Source of the DNA: Methanobacterium aggregans
GTDB taxonomy: Archaea; Methanobacteriota; Methanobacteria; Methanobacteriales; Methanobacteriaceae
DNA: 64,000 bases
Assembly (NCBI RefSeq): GCF_017874455.1
Contig: NZ_JAGGLN010000002.1
Span: 248,001 to 312,000 of the forward strand
Direction: 5' to 3'
This document shows positions 29,057 to 38,377 of this stretch, in pieces; the first letter of the stretch is position 1, and every line of letters begins with the position of its first letter. Below the pieces are notes generated by a model. It was not told the DNA's origin. It was given only the letters and a program-made list of their open reading frames with translations, and ran no database searches. The translations under genes were made by a program, and so were the position numbers.

Positions 29057-29743
29057 TTAAGGGGCGAATACATTCCAAAATCCATGGAAAATGAATGATG
29101 TATATGTTTTACCCGTTTTTAGACGTAATAATCCAACTATAGTCCCTAAGACTAATCCAATTATCATCTTAGATAATAATATCATGGGTATATTCGTCAA
29201 AGCCATTGGATGAATCAGGAAGACATCGATGTAACCCAGATGCCATATGCTAAAGAGCAGAGTGACTGTGAACCACGTGATCACTCCAGAGTTGACCATT
29301 TCCCCAGACCCTTGAATACGATTCCAGATGTAGCCCCTGAAGAGGAATTCTTCAAATGCAGGGGTTAAAATGCCGAATACAATACCCATCACCAGGACGT
29401 CGGTTTCCCATGCAAATGTGTAGGGAATCAAAGCCATTGCAACCAGAACAGAAATCCCTAATATGTACAGGTTCCTGGTTTTAGGTTTAATATCCTCCCA
29501 GTTAAGGCTCAAGTCCTTGAGGGATGGTTTGAAGTAAAGTAAAAGGATCATTCCCACTATTATGAGGCTCATGCCATTGAATATCTGGAAAACAACTAGA
29601 TCATTAGGGGAATGTTGAACTCCAAACCATAACGCGCCCATAAAAATCGCCCTTAATAGCTGTATAACTATCAAGGCCAATACTATTTTCAACACGAGTT
29701 TTAAAAACTTTTTCCGAACATCCTTGGATTTAAAAAATTGCAT
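29057..29743 (-). CDS. CPBP family intramembrane metalloprotease
   Basis: 228 residues with about six hydrophobic helices. The CPBP/CAAX-protease active-site motifs are present: EEFLFRG near residue 140, and FSIWH near 167 with its His ligand. Family members act on prenylated or other membrane peptides, or in bacteriocin immunity. GGGATGAT precedes ATG 29743. The next genes on the same strand are separated by about 145 bases. Confidence 0.85.
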   Translation of the reverse strand: MQFFKSKDVRKKFLKLVLKIVLALIVIQLLRAIFMGALWFGVQHSPNDLVVFQIFNGMSLIIVGMILLLYFKPSLKDLSLNWEDIKPKTRNLYILGISVLVAMALIPYTFAWETDVLVMGIVFGILTPAFEEFLFRGYIWNRIQGSGEMVNSGVITWFTVTLLFSIWHLGYIDVFLIHPMALTNIPMILLSKMIIGLVLGTIVGLLRLKTGKTYTSFIFHGFWNVFAP

Positions 29744-29888
29744 AATCATCCCACATCATTTTAAGACCTAAAACTGTATTCCTAGTTTATTTTTGTATGA
29801 AAGATATGAAAAAATTCTTTAAATCCCCATTAAATCCCTTTTTAAGGTTAATCAGGGAACCCATATCTCTTTGATTTATTTGTTAAAT

Positions 29889-30089
29889 TTATTTCTCGTC
29901 TTCGTACAGGAAGATGTCCTCTATTTTAACCTGGAATAACATGGCCATTTTAAAGGCTAAGCTCAGTGAAGGGTCGTATTTATCCTTTTCTATTGCTATT
30001 ATTGTTTGTCTGGTTACTCCCAGCTTTTCTGCAAGTCCTTCCTGGGTTATGTCGTTCATTGCACGAAAAACCTTCAGTTTATTTTTCAT
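29889..30089 (-). CDS. XRE family helix-turn-helix regulator
   Basis: 66 residues forming one Cro/CI-type HTH domain: MNDITQEGLAEKLGVTRQT and IIAIEKDKYDPSLSLA. This short type (YozG/XRE) often controls its own membrane-protein operon. Last gene of a three-gene unit; the upstream gene ends within 10 bases. GTG 30098 is an alternative start. Confidence 0.88.
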   Translation of the reverse strand: MKNKLKVFRAMNDITQEGLAEKLGVTRQTIIAIEKDKYDPSLSLAFKMAMLFQVKIEDIFLYEDEK

Positions 30090-30097
30090 TTTTGGCA

Positions 30098-30478
30098 CTA
30101 TCCATGTTTTTTATTGTAGTAAATGTAAAATCCACTGTACAAGAGGAGTAAAAGACATGCAGAGTCAGCTAAGGTGAATCCTGCCTGGGTGAATTCAGGA
30201 AAACTGTTCTTAAGTGTCAAAAGTCCAACCCCTAAAACTGTTATTATGGTCAGGAAGAAAAGCATCGCCATTCTGGAAGCTTTGTTAGCCACAAGGGCTG
30301 TTCTTTCGTCCTCAGTTATTTCATAAACATTTTTTTTGATGAAGTAAGATACTAAAAAACCCAAAAGCAATGTTATGAATGCAAGGAGCAGGTTTCCAAG
30401 TAGAACTGACACCGCAACCAATACAGCCACAACAGTGCTTATAATCATTCTTGAGTATCTGTAGGTTTTTTTCTCCAT
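30098..30478 (-). CDS. four-helix membrane protein, DUF2178-like
   Basis: 126 residues from ATG 30478 (GGAGG eight bases upstream). Two hydrophobic helices, a charged loop with EITEDERTALVANKASRMA, then two more helices. The DERT ... NKA loop is shared with the preceding gene (REDERTQLINDKAANMT), so the two are paralogues. Pairs like this followed by an XRE gene are common in Methanobacteria. Function unknown. Confidence 0.75.
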   Translation of the reverse strand: MEKKTYRYSRMIISTVVAVLVAVSVLLGNLLLAFITLLLGFLVSYFIKKNVYEITEDERTALVANKASRMAMLFFLTIITVLGVGLLTLKNSFPEFTQAGFTLADSACLLLLLYSGFYIYYNKKHG

Positions 30479-30494
30479 GATTAATTCCTCCAAT

Positions 30495-30902
30495 TTAATA
30501 TTTTCTACGGTAGTATGTGTAGGCTACAACGTATATTACAAAGGTGAAGGCACTCACAGCAAAGAGGGTGTAGCCTATCTGCATGTATTGAGGAAAACTG
30601 GCCCTTAATGTAATCAGAACTATTGCAATCCACATTGTAACTGCAATTACTACTCCAAGAGTCATATTTGCGGCTTTGTCATTTATCAGCTGGGTTCTTT
30701 CATCTTCACGAACACCATTCCCCATCTTAAACATCTCTTCCAGATCATTCCTGTGGATGTAGAGAACCGGGGCCATTCCAACCATGCACAGTATTGCCAG
30801 CCCAATTAGGATGATGTTTCCCATTAAAAGGCCAACTATCCATAGTCCCGTTGTGAAGAGCGAGAACGTTATCAATATTTTTCCCATTTTTTTCAGATTC
30901 AT
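30495..30902 (-). CDS. four-helix membrane protein, DUF2178-like, first gene of the XRE cassette
   Basis: 135 residues from ATG 30902 after GAGGTGG. Same helix-helix-loop-helix-helix plan and same loop motif (EDERTQLINDKAA) as its downstream paralogue. The genes are 16 bases apart. Probably regulated by the XRE protein encoded at the end of the unit. Confidence 0.75.
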   Translation of the reverse strand: MNLKKMGKILITFSLFTTGLWIVGLLMGNIILIGLAILCMVGMAPVLYIHRNDLEEMFKMGNGVREDERTQLINDKAANMTLGVVIAVTMWIAIVLITLRASFPQYMQIGYTLFAVSAFTFVIYVVAYTYYRRKY

Positions 30903-31252
30903 AAATTCCACCTCATGTAACTAATACTTTACATAATGTTACTTAAACTTTACTATTTGTACATGTTGGTTAACATAAATATCTGGAATTCTCCCTTAAA
31001 ATTCATTGAAGTCCAGTTCCTGTTAAATTCATCAAAAATCTCCGAATTCCGGGATTAATATCTTGATTAACACCAAAAACATACGTTTCATTGGCAGGAT
31101 TATTGGGTTGGGAGGGTATAGAATTACTAAAAAAAATGATTGAAACTGTTAAATTATAAAAATACACATAGGAATAGTTAGAAATTATCCCATAGTTCAT
31201 AATATCCCAAGTTCATAATAATTTAAATGAAAAAGTTCTACGGAGGAACAGT
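30903..31252. other. divergent intergenic region
   Basis: About 350 AT-rich bases between the leftward membrane/XRE unit and the rightward flavoprotein gene. It should carry both promoters and the XRE operator. A 65-codon minus-strand reading frame (31003-31200) has no ribosome site and no family resemblance, so I do not call it a gene. Confidence 0.45.
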
Positions 31253-31819
31253 ATGGCAAAAGTTCTTTTAATATGTGCAAGTCCTCGTAAAAATGGTAAC
31301 ACATCCCAAGTTCTGTCTGAATGTGCAGCTGTGATTGAAGAAAATGGATTGGAAACTGAAACAGTGCATCTGAAGGGTGAGAAGATTGAATCTTGCAGGG
31401 CATGTGGAAGATGTGCCAGAATACACAAGTGCAAGATAGAGGACGGCCTGAACGAGATCATAGATAAGGTTAGGGATTCTGAGGGTTTTATAGTGGGTAG
31501 CCCAGTTTACTTCGGAACGGCCCGCGGCGATCTCATGGCAGCACTCCAGCGTATCGGCTACGTTTCAATGAACAGCAACCATTTCCTCTCATGGAAGGTG
31601 GGTGGGCCAATAGCAGTTGCAAGGCGCGGTGGCCAGACAAGCACGATTCAGGAACTCCTCATGTTCTACCTCATAAACGACATGATAGTGCCAGGATCAA
31701 CCTACTGGAACATGGTCTTTGGACTGGAAAAGGGAGAAGCCCTTGAGGATGAGGAAGGAATCAGAACCATTAAAAGATTTGGAGAAAACGTTGCAAATCT
31801 CATAAAGAAAATAAACTGA
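31253..31819 (+). CDS. iron-sulfur flavoprotein / FMN reductase family
   Basis: 188 residues of the NADPH-dependent FMN reductase (flavodoxin-like) fold. SPRKNGNTSQ near 10-19 binds the FMN phosphate, and CRACGRCARIHKC near 47-59 is the cysteine cluster of Isf-type proteins that hold a 4Fe-4S. VGSPVYFGTARG is the flavin loop. Likely electron transfer or oxygen defence, as for Isf in Methanosarcina. GGAGG precedes the ATG. Confidence 0.88.
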   Translation: MAKVLLICASPRKNGNTSQVLSECAAVIEENGLETETVHLKGEKIESCRACGRCARIHKCKIEDGLNEIIDKVRDSEGFIVGSPVYFGTARGDLMAALQRIGYVSMNSNHFLSWKVGGPIAVARRGGQTSTIQELLMFYLINDMIVPGSTYWNMVFGLEKGEALEDEEGIRTIKRFGENVANLIKKIN

Positions 31820-31938
31820 AATTATTGAAGTTAGGTCAAATTAAATCTAACTATATCATAAAAGAGATTAATAATGCCTCCAATGGCGGAACTAAAGTTA
31901 AACCAGAAATGGAATAAATTTATTGAGAGAGTGGAACC

Positions 31939-32700
31939 ATGGGTGCAGAGGATTTGTACAAGAAATTTGCAGGGTACTACGATAGGATCTATGAAAATGT
32001 GGACTACGCAGGAGAATCAGAATTCATTAAGTGGGCCATTGAAAACCATAAAGAAAGTGATGGAAACAAAATTCTGGATGTTGCCTGCGGGACAGGTACA
32101 CATGCATCCATACTTGCTGAAAACTTCCAAGTGCTTGGAGTTGATATAAATAAAAACATGCTGAAGATAGCCCATAAAAAGGTTCCAGAAGTCCGATTTA
32201 TTCATGGGGATATGAAGGAACTGGACCTTGGAGATAAGTTCGATGCAGTTATCTGCATGTTCTCTGCAATCCACTACAACACCAGCTACTTCGAGCTTGA
32301 AAACACCCTGAAAAACTTTTACAACCACCTAAATGACGGAGGAGTGGTTATATTCGATTTTGGACTTAACAAGGAAAACTGGATTGAGGGACTTGTCAGT
32401 ATGGACACAGTTGTTGAAGATGACCTTAAACTTGCAAGGATATGTCAGTCACACCTTGAAGGTACAGTATTCAATGCGAACTTCCTTTTCCTTGTTAAAG
32501 AAAAGGGAAAACTGGACTTCGATATAGACCAGCACCAGTTAGGTGTTTTTGAGATGGAGAAGGCCCTGGAAATCATGACCAAAACAGGATTTGAAACTAG
32601 TATATACGCTGATTTTTCCAAAAAGGAATGGGAGATTACAGAGGGTGAAAGACCCGTCTTTGTAGGTGTTAAACAATCCAAATCCCCAGAAAGTTGTTAA
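31939..32700 (+). CDS. class I SAM-dependent methyltransferase
   Basis: 253 residues. The SAM-binding motif is LDVACGTGTHA (about 44-54), motif II DINKNML and motif III FDAVICMFSAIHYN follow, and the N-terminus FAGYYDRIYENVDY is typical of the YdjH/small-molecule methyltransferase group. The C-terminal half has an antiparallel substrate lid. Substrate unknown. GTGGAACC precedes the ATG. It may be co-transcribed with the flavoprotein gene 120 bases upstream. Confidence 0.85.
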   Translation: MGAEDLYKKFAGYYDRIYENVDYAGESEFIKWAIENHKESDGNKILDVACGTGTHASILAENFQVLGVDINKNMLKIAHKKVPEVRFIHGDMKELDLGDKFDAVICMFSAIHYNTSYFELENTLKNFYNHLNDGGVVIFDFGLNKENWIEGLVSMDTVVEDDLKLARICQSHLEGTVFNANFLFLVKEKGKLDFDIDQHQLGVFEMEKALEIMTKTGFETSIYADFSKKEWEITEGERPVFVGVKQSKSPESC

Positions 32701-32897
32701 AAGATGGTGCTTATTAAAAAATAGGTTCAAAACTGGAACTTCAACAAAAAAATTAAATCCTTGAGTATCATATAATTAGTTTAATAGTTGTATCGGCATT
32801 AAAATTTTACAAATTTAGGATATTTTAAAGGTTTAAAAAGATTTTAAAGGAGTTTTTAGGTTGTTGGGGAATTTCAAGTTTCAGAGGTGTTCATAAT

Positions 32898-33233
32898 ATG
32901 AGGATAGCTGTTGCTGCATCAGACGATGAAAAATACGCTGCACATTTTGGCAGGGCACAGAAGTTTTTGATATACAATTTTAACGAAAAAAACATTGAAT
33001 TTGTTGAAACACGAGAATCTGCAAAGCTTCCTGGAGAAAAACACCAGTGGAAAAAATCTTTGGATGTTGTGGAGGATTGTGATGTTGTTATATGTGTTCA
33101 GATCGGTATTAATGCCAAACCAGGACTCAAAAGGATGGGTAAAACTGTAGTTGAGGATGAGGGAACTGTTGAAGAGGTTCTTGAAAGGTTCCACAAACAC
33201 CAGATATTCATGAGCAAACCCCTTAAATTCTAA
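32898..33233 (+). CDS. NifX/NifB-type FeMo-cofactor-binding domain protein
   Basis: 111 residues with the PF02579 fold: MRIAVAASDDEKYAAHFGRAQKFLIY at the start (written in parts: IAVAAS, AHFGRA), CDVVICVQIGINAKPGLKR in the middle. Single-domain relatives in methanogens are small soluble proteins that may carry Fe-S or metal clusters; no nitrogenase gene is present here. AGAGGTG precedes the ATG. Confidence 0.86.
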   Translation: MRIAVAASDDEKYAAHFGRAQKFLIYNFNEKNIEFVETRESAKLPGEKHQWKKSLDVVEDCDVVICVQIGINAKPGLKRMGKTVVEDEGTVEEVLERFHKHQIFMSKPLKF

Positions 33234-33616
33234 AATATTTCTTTTACAACACATCCCATAAGTGACAAAACTCAAGGTTATTTCAAGTTTTGGATTAGGG
33301 AAGTACAAAAACAGTGCATCATGTATTTAATCTTATTTTTAAAGGGAGAATATTATTATTTTAAGGGTAGCAGCCTTAAAAAGTAGTTTTAGATCAAATT
33401 TTAGAACCTATTTTAACCATGAAATCCACATATCAGTTAAGGATTTCAAATTTATTTAAGAATTTATTGAAGAGCACCTACAAAATAATAGTTGTTCAAT
33501 AGGTTTTTAATTTCAATAGGTTTTTAATAATTTTAATTTCAGTGAAGAAGATTTTTATCAAATTAACAGATATGAATTTAACAATAAAAAGTGAAATGAA
33601 TTTTAAAGGTGCTAAA
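33234..33616. other. AT-rich intergenic region
   Basis: About 380 bases between the NifX-like gene and the flavodoxin gene. Frames open into the flavodoxin ORF from 33542, but the ribosome site favours the ATG at 33617. The promoter must be here; nothing else was seen. Confidence 0.45.
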
Positions 33617-34078
33617 ATGAAAACAGCAGTAATATATTATTCATCACATCATGGAAACACCAAAAAGATTGCAGAAAAGTTATCTGAGGCTCTTGAAGGT
33701 AAATTATTTGAATACACTGATGTGGATAAATACAACACTGTGGACTACAATTTAATTGGATTTGGGTCTGGAATTTACCATGGAAAACCTGCAAAGGAGT
33801 TTTTAGAATTTCTGGAAGAACTTCCAGATGTTAAAAATATAAAGGCCTTCGTGTTCACAACAAGTGGAAAGGGAACAGATAATTACAACAACATCCTAAA
33901 GGAAGAACTGGAAGCAAAGGGTTTTGAGGTTGTTGGGGAATTTTCATGCAAGGCCTTCGACACATGGGGTCCTTTGAAGATCATAGGTGGTAAAAACAAG
34001 GGAAAACCCAATGAAGAAGACTTTAAAAGGACAGAAGAATTTGCAAAAAACCTTAAAGAACGTTTGAATTCATCTTGA
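33617..34078 (+). CDS. flavodoxin
   Basis: 153 residues starting at ATG 33617, with AAAGGTG upstream. The FMN phosphate loop is YYSSHHGNTKK (about 7-17) and the isoalloxazine loop contains FGSGIYHGKPAK (about 50-61). A long-chain-like flavodoxin probably serving as an electron carrier. A GTG frame opening at 33542 would add 25 residues that do not fit the family. Confidence 0.88.
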   Translation: MKTAVIYYSSHHGNTKKIAEKLSEALEGKLFEYTDVDKYNTVDYNLIGFGSGIYHGKPAKEFLEFLEELPDVKNIKAFVFTTSGKGTDNYNNILKEELEAKGFEVVGEFSCKAFDTWGPLKIIGGKNKGKPNEEDFKRTEEFAKNLKERLNSS

Positions 34079-34349
34079 ACCCGTGGGGAAGTTACTCCTC
34101 AAGGGTATCAACCTCGATTCATTAATTGAGAATTTACAGGGAGTGAAGTTAATAGTTTCAATATCCCATCCAAATATCTTTCATCAAAGCAAATCCTATT
34201 TTTAAAGGTTTTTACGGATTTTTCCGGTTTTTATAGAAAACCTATTATAACATGAGATGTAACCTTATAACGACGGGTTCAAGATCGATAGTTAAAATTT
34301 CTATTTTTGCGAGTTGAGATTAGGATGATTCCTGAGATCTTCAACAATA

Positions 34350-34357
34350 TTTATAAA
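34350..34357 (+). promoter_or_regulatory. candidate TATA box for rps3ae
   Basis: TTTATAAA, about 125 bases before the ATG. Transcription would start near 34380, giving a leader of about 100 bases that contains the hairpin at 34432-34446. A second TATA-like stretch at 34449-34458 is too close to the ribosome site for a leadered transcript. Confidence 0.4.
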
Positions 34358-34431
34358 GCATAACTGAGAGTTATTAATAAACGATTCTCAATTCTATAAT
34401 AAAATTATTATAAGTTAGTGATTTTAACCTC

Positions 34432-34446
34432 GCCTCAATGAGAGGC
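34432..34446 (+). promoter_or_regulatory. leader hairpin before rps3ae
   Basis: GCCTC (34432-34436), loop AATGA, GAGGC (34442-34446), then TATTTT. A perfect five-base stem is unusual in this AT-rich context. It could be a regulatory structure in the ribosomal-protein leader, or a chance hairpin. Confidence 0.35.
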
Positions 34447-34481
34447 TATTTTATAAATCGTTTACAACTAAAGGTGATAGT

Positions 34482-35060
34482 ATGGCTAAAGCAAGACGTC
34501 GAAGAGTACGAGATACATGGAAAGAAAAACAATGGTATAAGATAATGACTCCTAAAGAATTTGGAGACATTGAAATTGGTTCAACCCCTTCAAGGGACCC
34601 AGATCTGCTCCTTAAGAGGAGTGTTGAGGCAACCATGAGGGAGCTTGCAGGTGACTTCAGCAAGCAGTACGTGAAACTGTCATTCCAGGTGAACAACGTT
34701 GCAGGAGACATAGCAAACACAGAGTTTACTGGGCATCAGGTTACAACTGACTACGTCAGAAGTATGATACGCAGGGGAACAAGCAGGATAGATGCAATAA
34801 CAAATGTCACAACCAAGGACGGAAAGACTTTAAAGGTCCATGTCATAGCAATAACCATTAAAAGGGCTAAATCATCCCAACAGAAATTCATAAGGGAAAC
34901 CATGGAAAAACTGATCCAGAATGCAGCTGTAGACAGATCCTTCCCTGAATTCATTGAAGGAGTGGTATCTGGTAAAGTAGCATCCCACATTTACCACGAG
35001 TCAAAGAAGATTTACCCATTGAAACGTGTTGAAATCCTTAAAACCAGGGTAATTGAATAA
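34482..35060 (+). CDS. rps3ae: ribosomal protein S3Ae (eS1)
   Basis: 192 residues beginning MAKARRRRVRDTWK, the usual archaeal S3Ae start, with LAGDFSKQYVKLSFQ and TGHQVTTDYVRSMIRR. It sits at the mRNA exit of the small subunit. AAGGTGAT precedes the ATG. First gene of a probable operon with DUF92, apgM, glmM and glmU. Confidence 0.95.
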   Translation: MAKARRRRVRDTWKEKQWYKIMTPKEFGDIEIGSTPSRDPDLLLKRSVEATMRELAGDFSKQYVKLSFQVNNVAGDIANTEFTGHQVTTDYVRSMIRRGTSRIDAITNVTTKDGKTLKVHVIAITIKRAKSSQQKFIRETMEKLIQNAAVDRSFPEFIEGVVSGKVASHIYHESKKIYPLKRVEILKTRVIE

Positions 35061-35088
35061 ACCCTGAAAATTTTTGATCTGGGAGATT

Positions 35089-35757
35089 ATGATAAATCTT
35101 GAATATGTGGTCCTGATTTTGGTCGTAGGGCTTGTAACGTATGTTAGAAAAGCTCTTGATCTATTCGGATCCATTTTCATGGTTATCATGGGCATAATTA
35201 TTATTTTTACCGCCGGTACAAACTGGCTTATTTTAATATTCATATTCCTGCTTTTAGGACTTTTATTCACCAAATACAAGCACAGCTACAAAAAGGAAAT
35301 AGGCGTTTATGAAGGTACCAGAAGCCTTAAAAACGTTATATCCAATGGCATAGTGGCCTTTGTAATGGCTGCATTTGGGAACTACGCAGGATTTATAGGT
35401 TCAATTGCAACAGCAACAGCCGATACAATGGCAAGTGAAGTTGGAGTGGTTGAAAAGAATGCACGACTTATAACCACCCTTAAAAAGGTTCCAGCAGGAA
35501 CAGACGGTGGAATAACAGTTCGTGGAACTGCAGCTGGAATAATGGGTGCTGGAATAATAGGAGTTTCTGCATACCTACTTGGAATTTACCCCAACATATT
35601 TCAAACATTGAAAATAGCAATAATAGCAGGTACAGCTGGATGTTTCGTTGACAGCATCCTTGGAGCTGTATTTGAAAGGAGAAAATATCTCTCCAATGAA
35701 TACGTTAATCTTATAGCTACCATAACTGGAGCAGCATTAGGTATCCTCATGGTTTAG
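35089..35757 (+). CDS. DUF92 family integral membrane protein
   Basis: 222 residues with six or more hydrophobic helices. The DUF92/TMEM19 signature is IGSIATATADTMASEVG followed by VPAGTDGGITVRGT. Plant members (VTE6) phosphorylate phytyl phosphate, so an isoprenoid-phosphate kinase role is possible in an archaeon whose lipids are isoprenoid. ATG 35089 has GGGAGA just upstream. The stop is 9 bases before apgM. Confidence 0.85.
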   Translation: MINLEYVVLILVVGLVTYVRKALDLFGSIFMVIMGIIIIFTAGTNWLILIFIFLLLGLLFTKYKHSYKKEIGVYEGTRSLKNVISNGIVAFVMAAFGNYAGFIGSIATATADTMASEVGVVEKNARLITTLKKVPAGTDGGITVRGTAAGIMGAGIIGVSAYLLGIYPNIFQTLKIAIIAGTAGCFVDSILGAVFERRKYLSNEYVNLIATITGAALGILMV

Positions 35758-35766
35758 GTGATAATT

Positions 35767-36993
35767 GTGAAAGGAATCATAATGATAATGGATGGGATGG
35801 CAGACCGTCCCATAAAAGAGCTTGAATACAGAACACCCCTTGAAACAGCAAAAACCCCAAACATGGATAAAATGGCCAAAATGGGAATATGTGGATTGAT
35901 GGACCCTATAAAACCCGGTATAAGGGCGGGAAGTGACACATCCCACATATCCATACTTGGATACGATCCTTACACTGTTTACACTGGCAGAGGACCATTT
36001 GAAGCTGCAGGAGTTGGAGTGGATGTTCTTCCAGGGGATATAGCATTCAGGTGCAACTTCTCAACTGCAGATGAAAATGGTATAATCACAGACAGGCGTG
36101 CAGGAAGAATAAGGGAAGGAACAGATAAAATAGCAGAAACTATAAACTCCATGGAACTCGATGATAACGTTGAAGTCATATTCAAGGAATCAACCGGTCA
36201 CAGAGCTGTTCTTGTACTGAGGGGTGAAGGATTATCTGATAAAATTTCAGATGCAGACCCTAAACATGAAGGTAAACCCCCAAAAGAGGTTATTCCCCTT
36301 GAAAACACCACTGAATCCCGTAAAACTGCGGATGTGTTGAACAAGTTCATAAAGAAATCCTACGATCTCCTGAGGGATCATCCTGTGAACCTCCAGAGAA
36401 TTGAAGATGGAGAGAACCCTGCAAACATAATCATACCCAGAGGTGCAGGTGCAGTACCACACGTACAACCCTTTGGTGATAAGTACGGGTTAAAACCGGT
36501 TTGTATAGCAGAAACCGGACTTATAAAGGGTATTGGAAAGATAGCAGGTATGGATCTCATTGATATTGAAGGTGCCACAGGTGGTATCGACACCAACCTT
36601 GAAAACATCCGGGATGGCATACTTGAAACTACCACAAAGGACTACGATTTCTTCCTTATTAACGTGGACGGTGCAGATGAAGCTGGACATGACGGCCAAA
36701 TGGAAGAGAAGGTTAAATTCATTGAAAAAGCTGATTCTATTATTGGAGAGATCATGAAGCTTGAAGATGTTTACTTCATTTTAACAGCGGATCATTCAAC
36801 CCCAATATCAGTTATGGATCACACTGGAGACCCTGTTCCCATCGTTATCAAGGGTCCTGAAGTAAGGGTTGATGATGTGGAAGAGTTCAACGAAAGATCC
36901 GTAACCCAAGGGGGATTATGCAGAATAAGGGGAAACAATGTCATGGATATTCTCATGGACCTTATGAACAGATCCACCAAATTTGGAGCATGA
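35767..36993 (+). CDS. apgM: 2,3-bisphosphoglycerate-independent phosphoglycerate mutase ApgM
   Basis: 408 residues of the archaeal alkaline-phosphatase-like mutase, interconverting 3- and 2-phosphoglycerate. The N-terminus GIIMIMDGMADRPIKEL and AGSDTSHISILGYDP (metal site with catalytic Ser/Thr) are diagnostic; NVDGADEAGHDG and TADHSTPI supply further metal ligands. GTG 35767 is preferred since GGTGAT ends five bases upstream and it gives the MKGIIMI start of the family. glmM starts 13 bases after its stop. Confidence 0.93.
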   Translation: MKGIIMIMDGMADRPIKELEYRTPLETAKTPNMDKMAKMGICGLMDPIKPGIRAGSDTSHISILGYDPYTVYTGRGPFEAAGVGVDVLPGDIAFRCNFSTADENGIITDRRAGRIREGTDKIAETINSMELDDNVEVIFKESTGHRAVLVLRGEGLSDKISDADPKHEGKPPKEVIPLENTTESRKTADVLNKFIKKSYDLLRDHPVNLQRIEDGENPANIIIPRGAGAVPHVQPFGDKYGLKPVCIAETGLIKGIGKIAGMDLIDIEGATGGIDTNLENIRDGILETTTKDYDFFLINVDGADEAGHDGQMEEKVKFIEKADSIIGEIMKLEDVYFILTADHSTPISVMDHTGDPVPIVIKGPEVRVDDVEEFNERSVTQGGLCRIRGNNVMDILMDLMNRSTKFGA

Positions 36994-37006
36994 AGAGGTG
37001 AAGAAC

Positions 37007-38377
37007 ATGGCTTCAAATATCCAGGAACAGATGATCCCAAAACTCTTTGGAACATCAGGCATAAGGGGTAAACTCGGCGAAAATATAACCCTTGAGCTTG
37101 CAGTAGATGTTGGAATGGCAGTTTCCACCTACATTGGTGGGAAAGGATGTAAAGTTGTAATTGGTTATGACACACGAACATCCAATGAAATGATTGAAAG
37201 TGCAGTTGTTGCAGGACTTCTTCAGGGAGGTTGTGATGTACTGCGCCTTCACATGGTACCAACACCCCTCGTTGGATATGCTGCAATGAAACTGGGTGCA
37301 AATGCTGGTGTGATGATAACTGCTTCCCACAATCCACCAGAGTACAATGGAATAAAGCTCTGGAACCCTGACGGCATGGCCTACAAACAGGATCAGGAAA
37401 GGGAAATAGAAACAATAATCCATGAAAAAAGCTTTAAAAAAGCTTCATGGGAAGATGTCGGTAAGATCGTAGATATATCCTACATAACAGAGGAATATAT
37501 AAAGGATATACTGGATCACGTTGACATAAAACCTGGTATCAAGGTTGTTGTGGACTGTGCAAATGGTGCAGCATCCCATCTTTCACCACTAATTCTCAGA
37601 AAGGCAGGCTGCTCCGTTGTAACCTTAAATTCACAGCCCGACGGATTTTTCCCAGGTAGAATGCCTGAACCTTCAGCCCAGAATCTCCAGGAACTTATGA
37701 AGGTTGTTAAAGCCACAGGTGCAGATATTGGAATTGCACACGATGGTGATGCAGACCGAATGATCGCTGTGGACGAACAGGGACGTATATCTGACTTTGA
37801 CAAGTTGCTGGCCTTAATATGCTATGAAATGGGAGGTAAGGTTGTTACAACTGTTGATGCATCCATATGCACAGATCGCTGCATAGAAAAGGTTGGTGGA
37901 GAAGTTATAAGAACTAAGGTGGGTGATGTTCATGTTGCAGAGGCTGTTGAAGCCGAAAATGCATCATTTGGAGGAGAACCTTCAGGTACGTGGATCCACC
38001 CTGACTTCTGCATGTGCCCTGACGGAATACTGTCGGCACTGCGAATCATAGAGATCGTTCAAAAACACGGTGCCCTTTCAGAGCTTCTTGACTCAGTTCC
38101 AAGTTACCCCACCATCAGGGATAAGGTGAACTGTGACAACACCCAAAAAGGCATCATTATGGGCAGTGTGGAAACTGAACTCTCAAATCTCTTCAGTGAT
38201 GTCCATGATGTAAATCGTATAGACGGTGTGAGAATTTCAATGAACGATGGAAGCTGGGTTCTTGTAAGACCCTCAGGTACAGAATCTTACATCAGGATCA
38301 CCCTTGAGGCAGTTGATGAAGCCAGAGCCATATCAATCAGGGATAAATGCAGGGAATTTATAGGAGAGTTTTTATGA
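37007..38377 (+). CDS. glmM: phosphoglucosamine mutase
   Basis: 456 residues of the alpha-D-phosphohexomutase superfamily: active serine in TASHNPPEYNG (about 99-109), metal loop DGDADR (about 240-245), sugar-binding GGEPSGTW and phosphate-binding RPSGTESYIRI. Archaeal GlmM makes GlcN-1-P. ATG 37007 follows GAGGTGA. It overlaps glmU by four bases (ATGA), which strongly supports GlmM over a general phosphomannomutase. Confidence 0.93.
   Translation: MASNIQEQMIPKLFGTSGIRGKLGENITLELAVDVGMAVSTYIGGKGCKVVIGYDTRTSNEMIESAVVAGLLQGGCDVLRLHMVPTPLVGYAAMKLGANAGVMITASHNPPEYNGIKLWNPDGMAYKQDQEREIETIIHEKSFKKASWEDVGKIVDISYITEEYIKDILDHVDIKPGIKVVVDCANGAASHLSPLILRKAGCSVVTLNSQPDGFFPGRMPEPSAQNLQELMKVVKATGADIGIAHDGDADRMIAVDEQGRISDFDKLLALICYEMGGKVVTTVDASICTDRCIEKVGGEVIRTKVGDVHVAEAVEAENASFGGEPSGTWIHPDFCMCPDGILSALRIIEIVQKHGALSELLDSVPSYPTIRDKVNCDNTQKGIIMGSVETELSNLFSDVHDVNRIDGVRISMNDGSWVLVRPSGTESYIRITLEAVDEARAISIRDKCREFIGEFL

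Noticed and set aside
31003..31200. Minus-strand 65-codon frame
   Set aside because: No ribosome site, no motif, and it lies in a divergent promoter region.
32898..33233. Nitrogenase accessory role for the NifX-like protein
   Set aside because: No nif gene is present, and single-domain members are widespread in non-fixing methanogens.
34260..34300. GGGTTCAAGATC, resembling a tRNA T-arm
   Set aside because: No acceptor, D or anticodon arms can be built around it.
34320..34380. GATGATT and CTGA words suggesting a C/D-box guide RNA
   Set aside because: The boxes are too close together and there is no second C'/D' pair or room for a guide.
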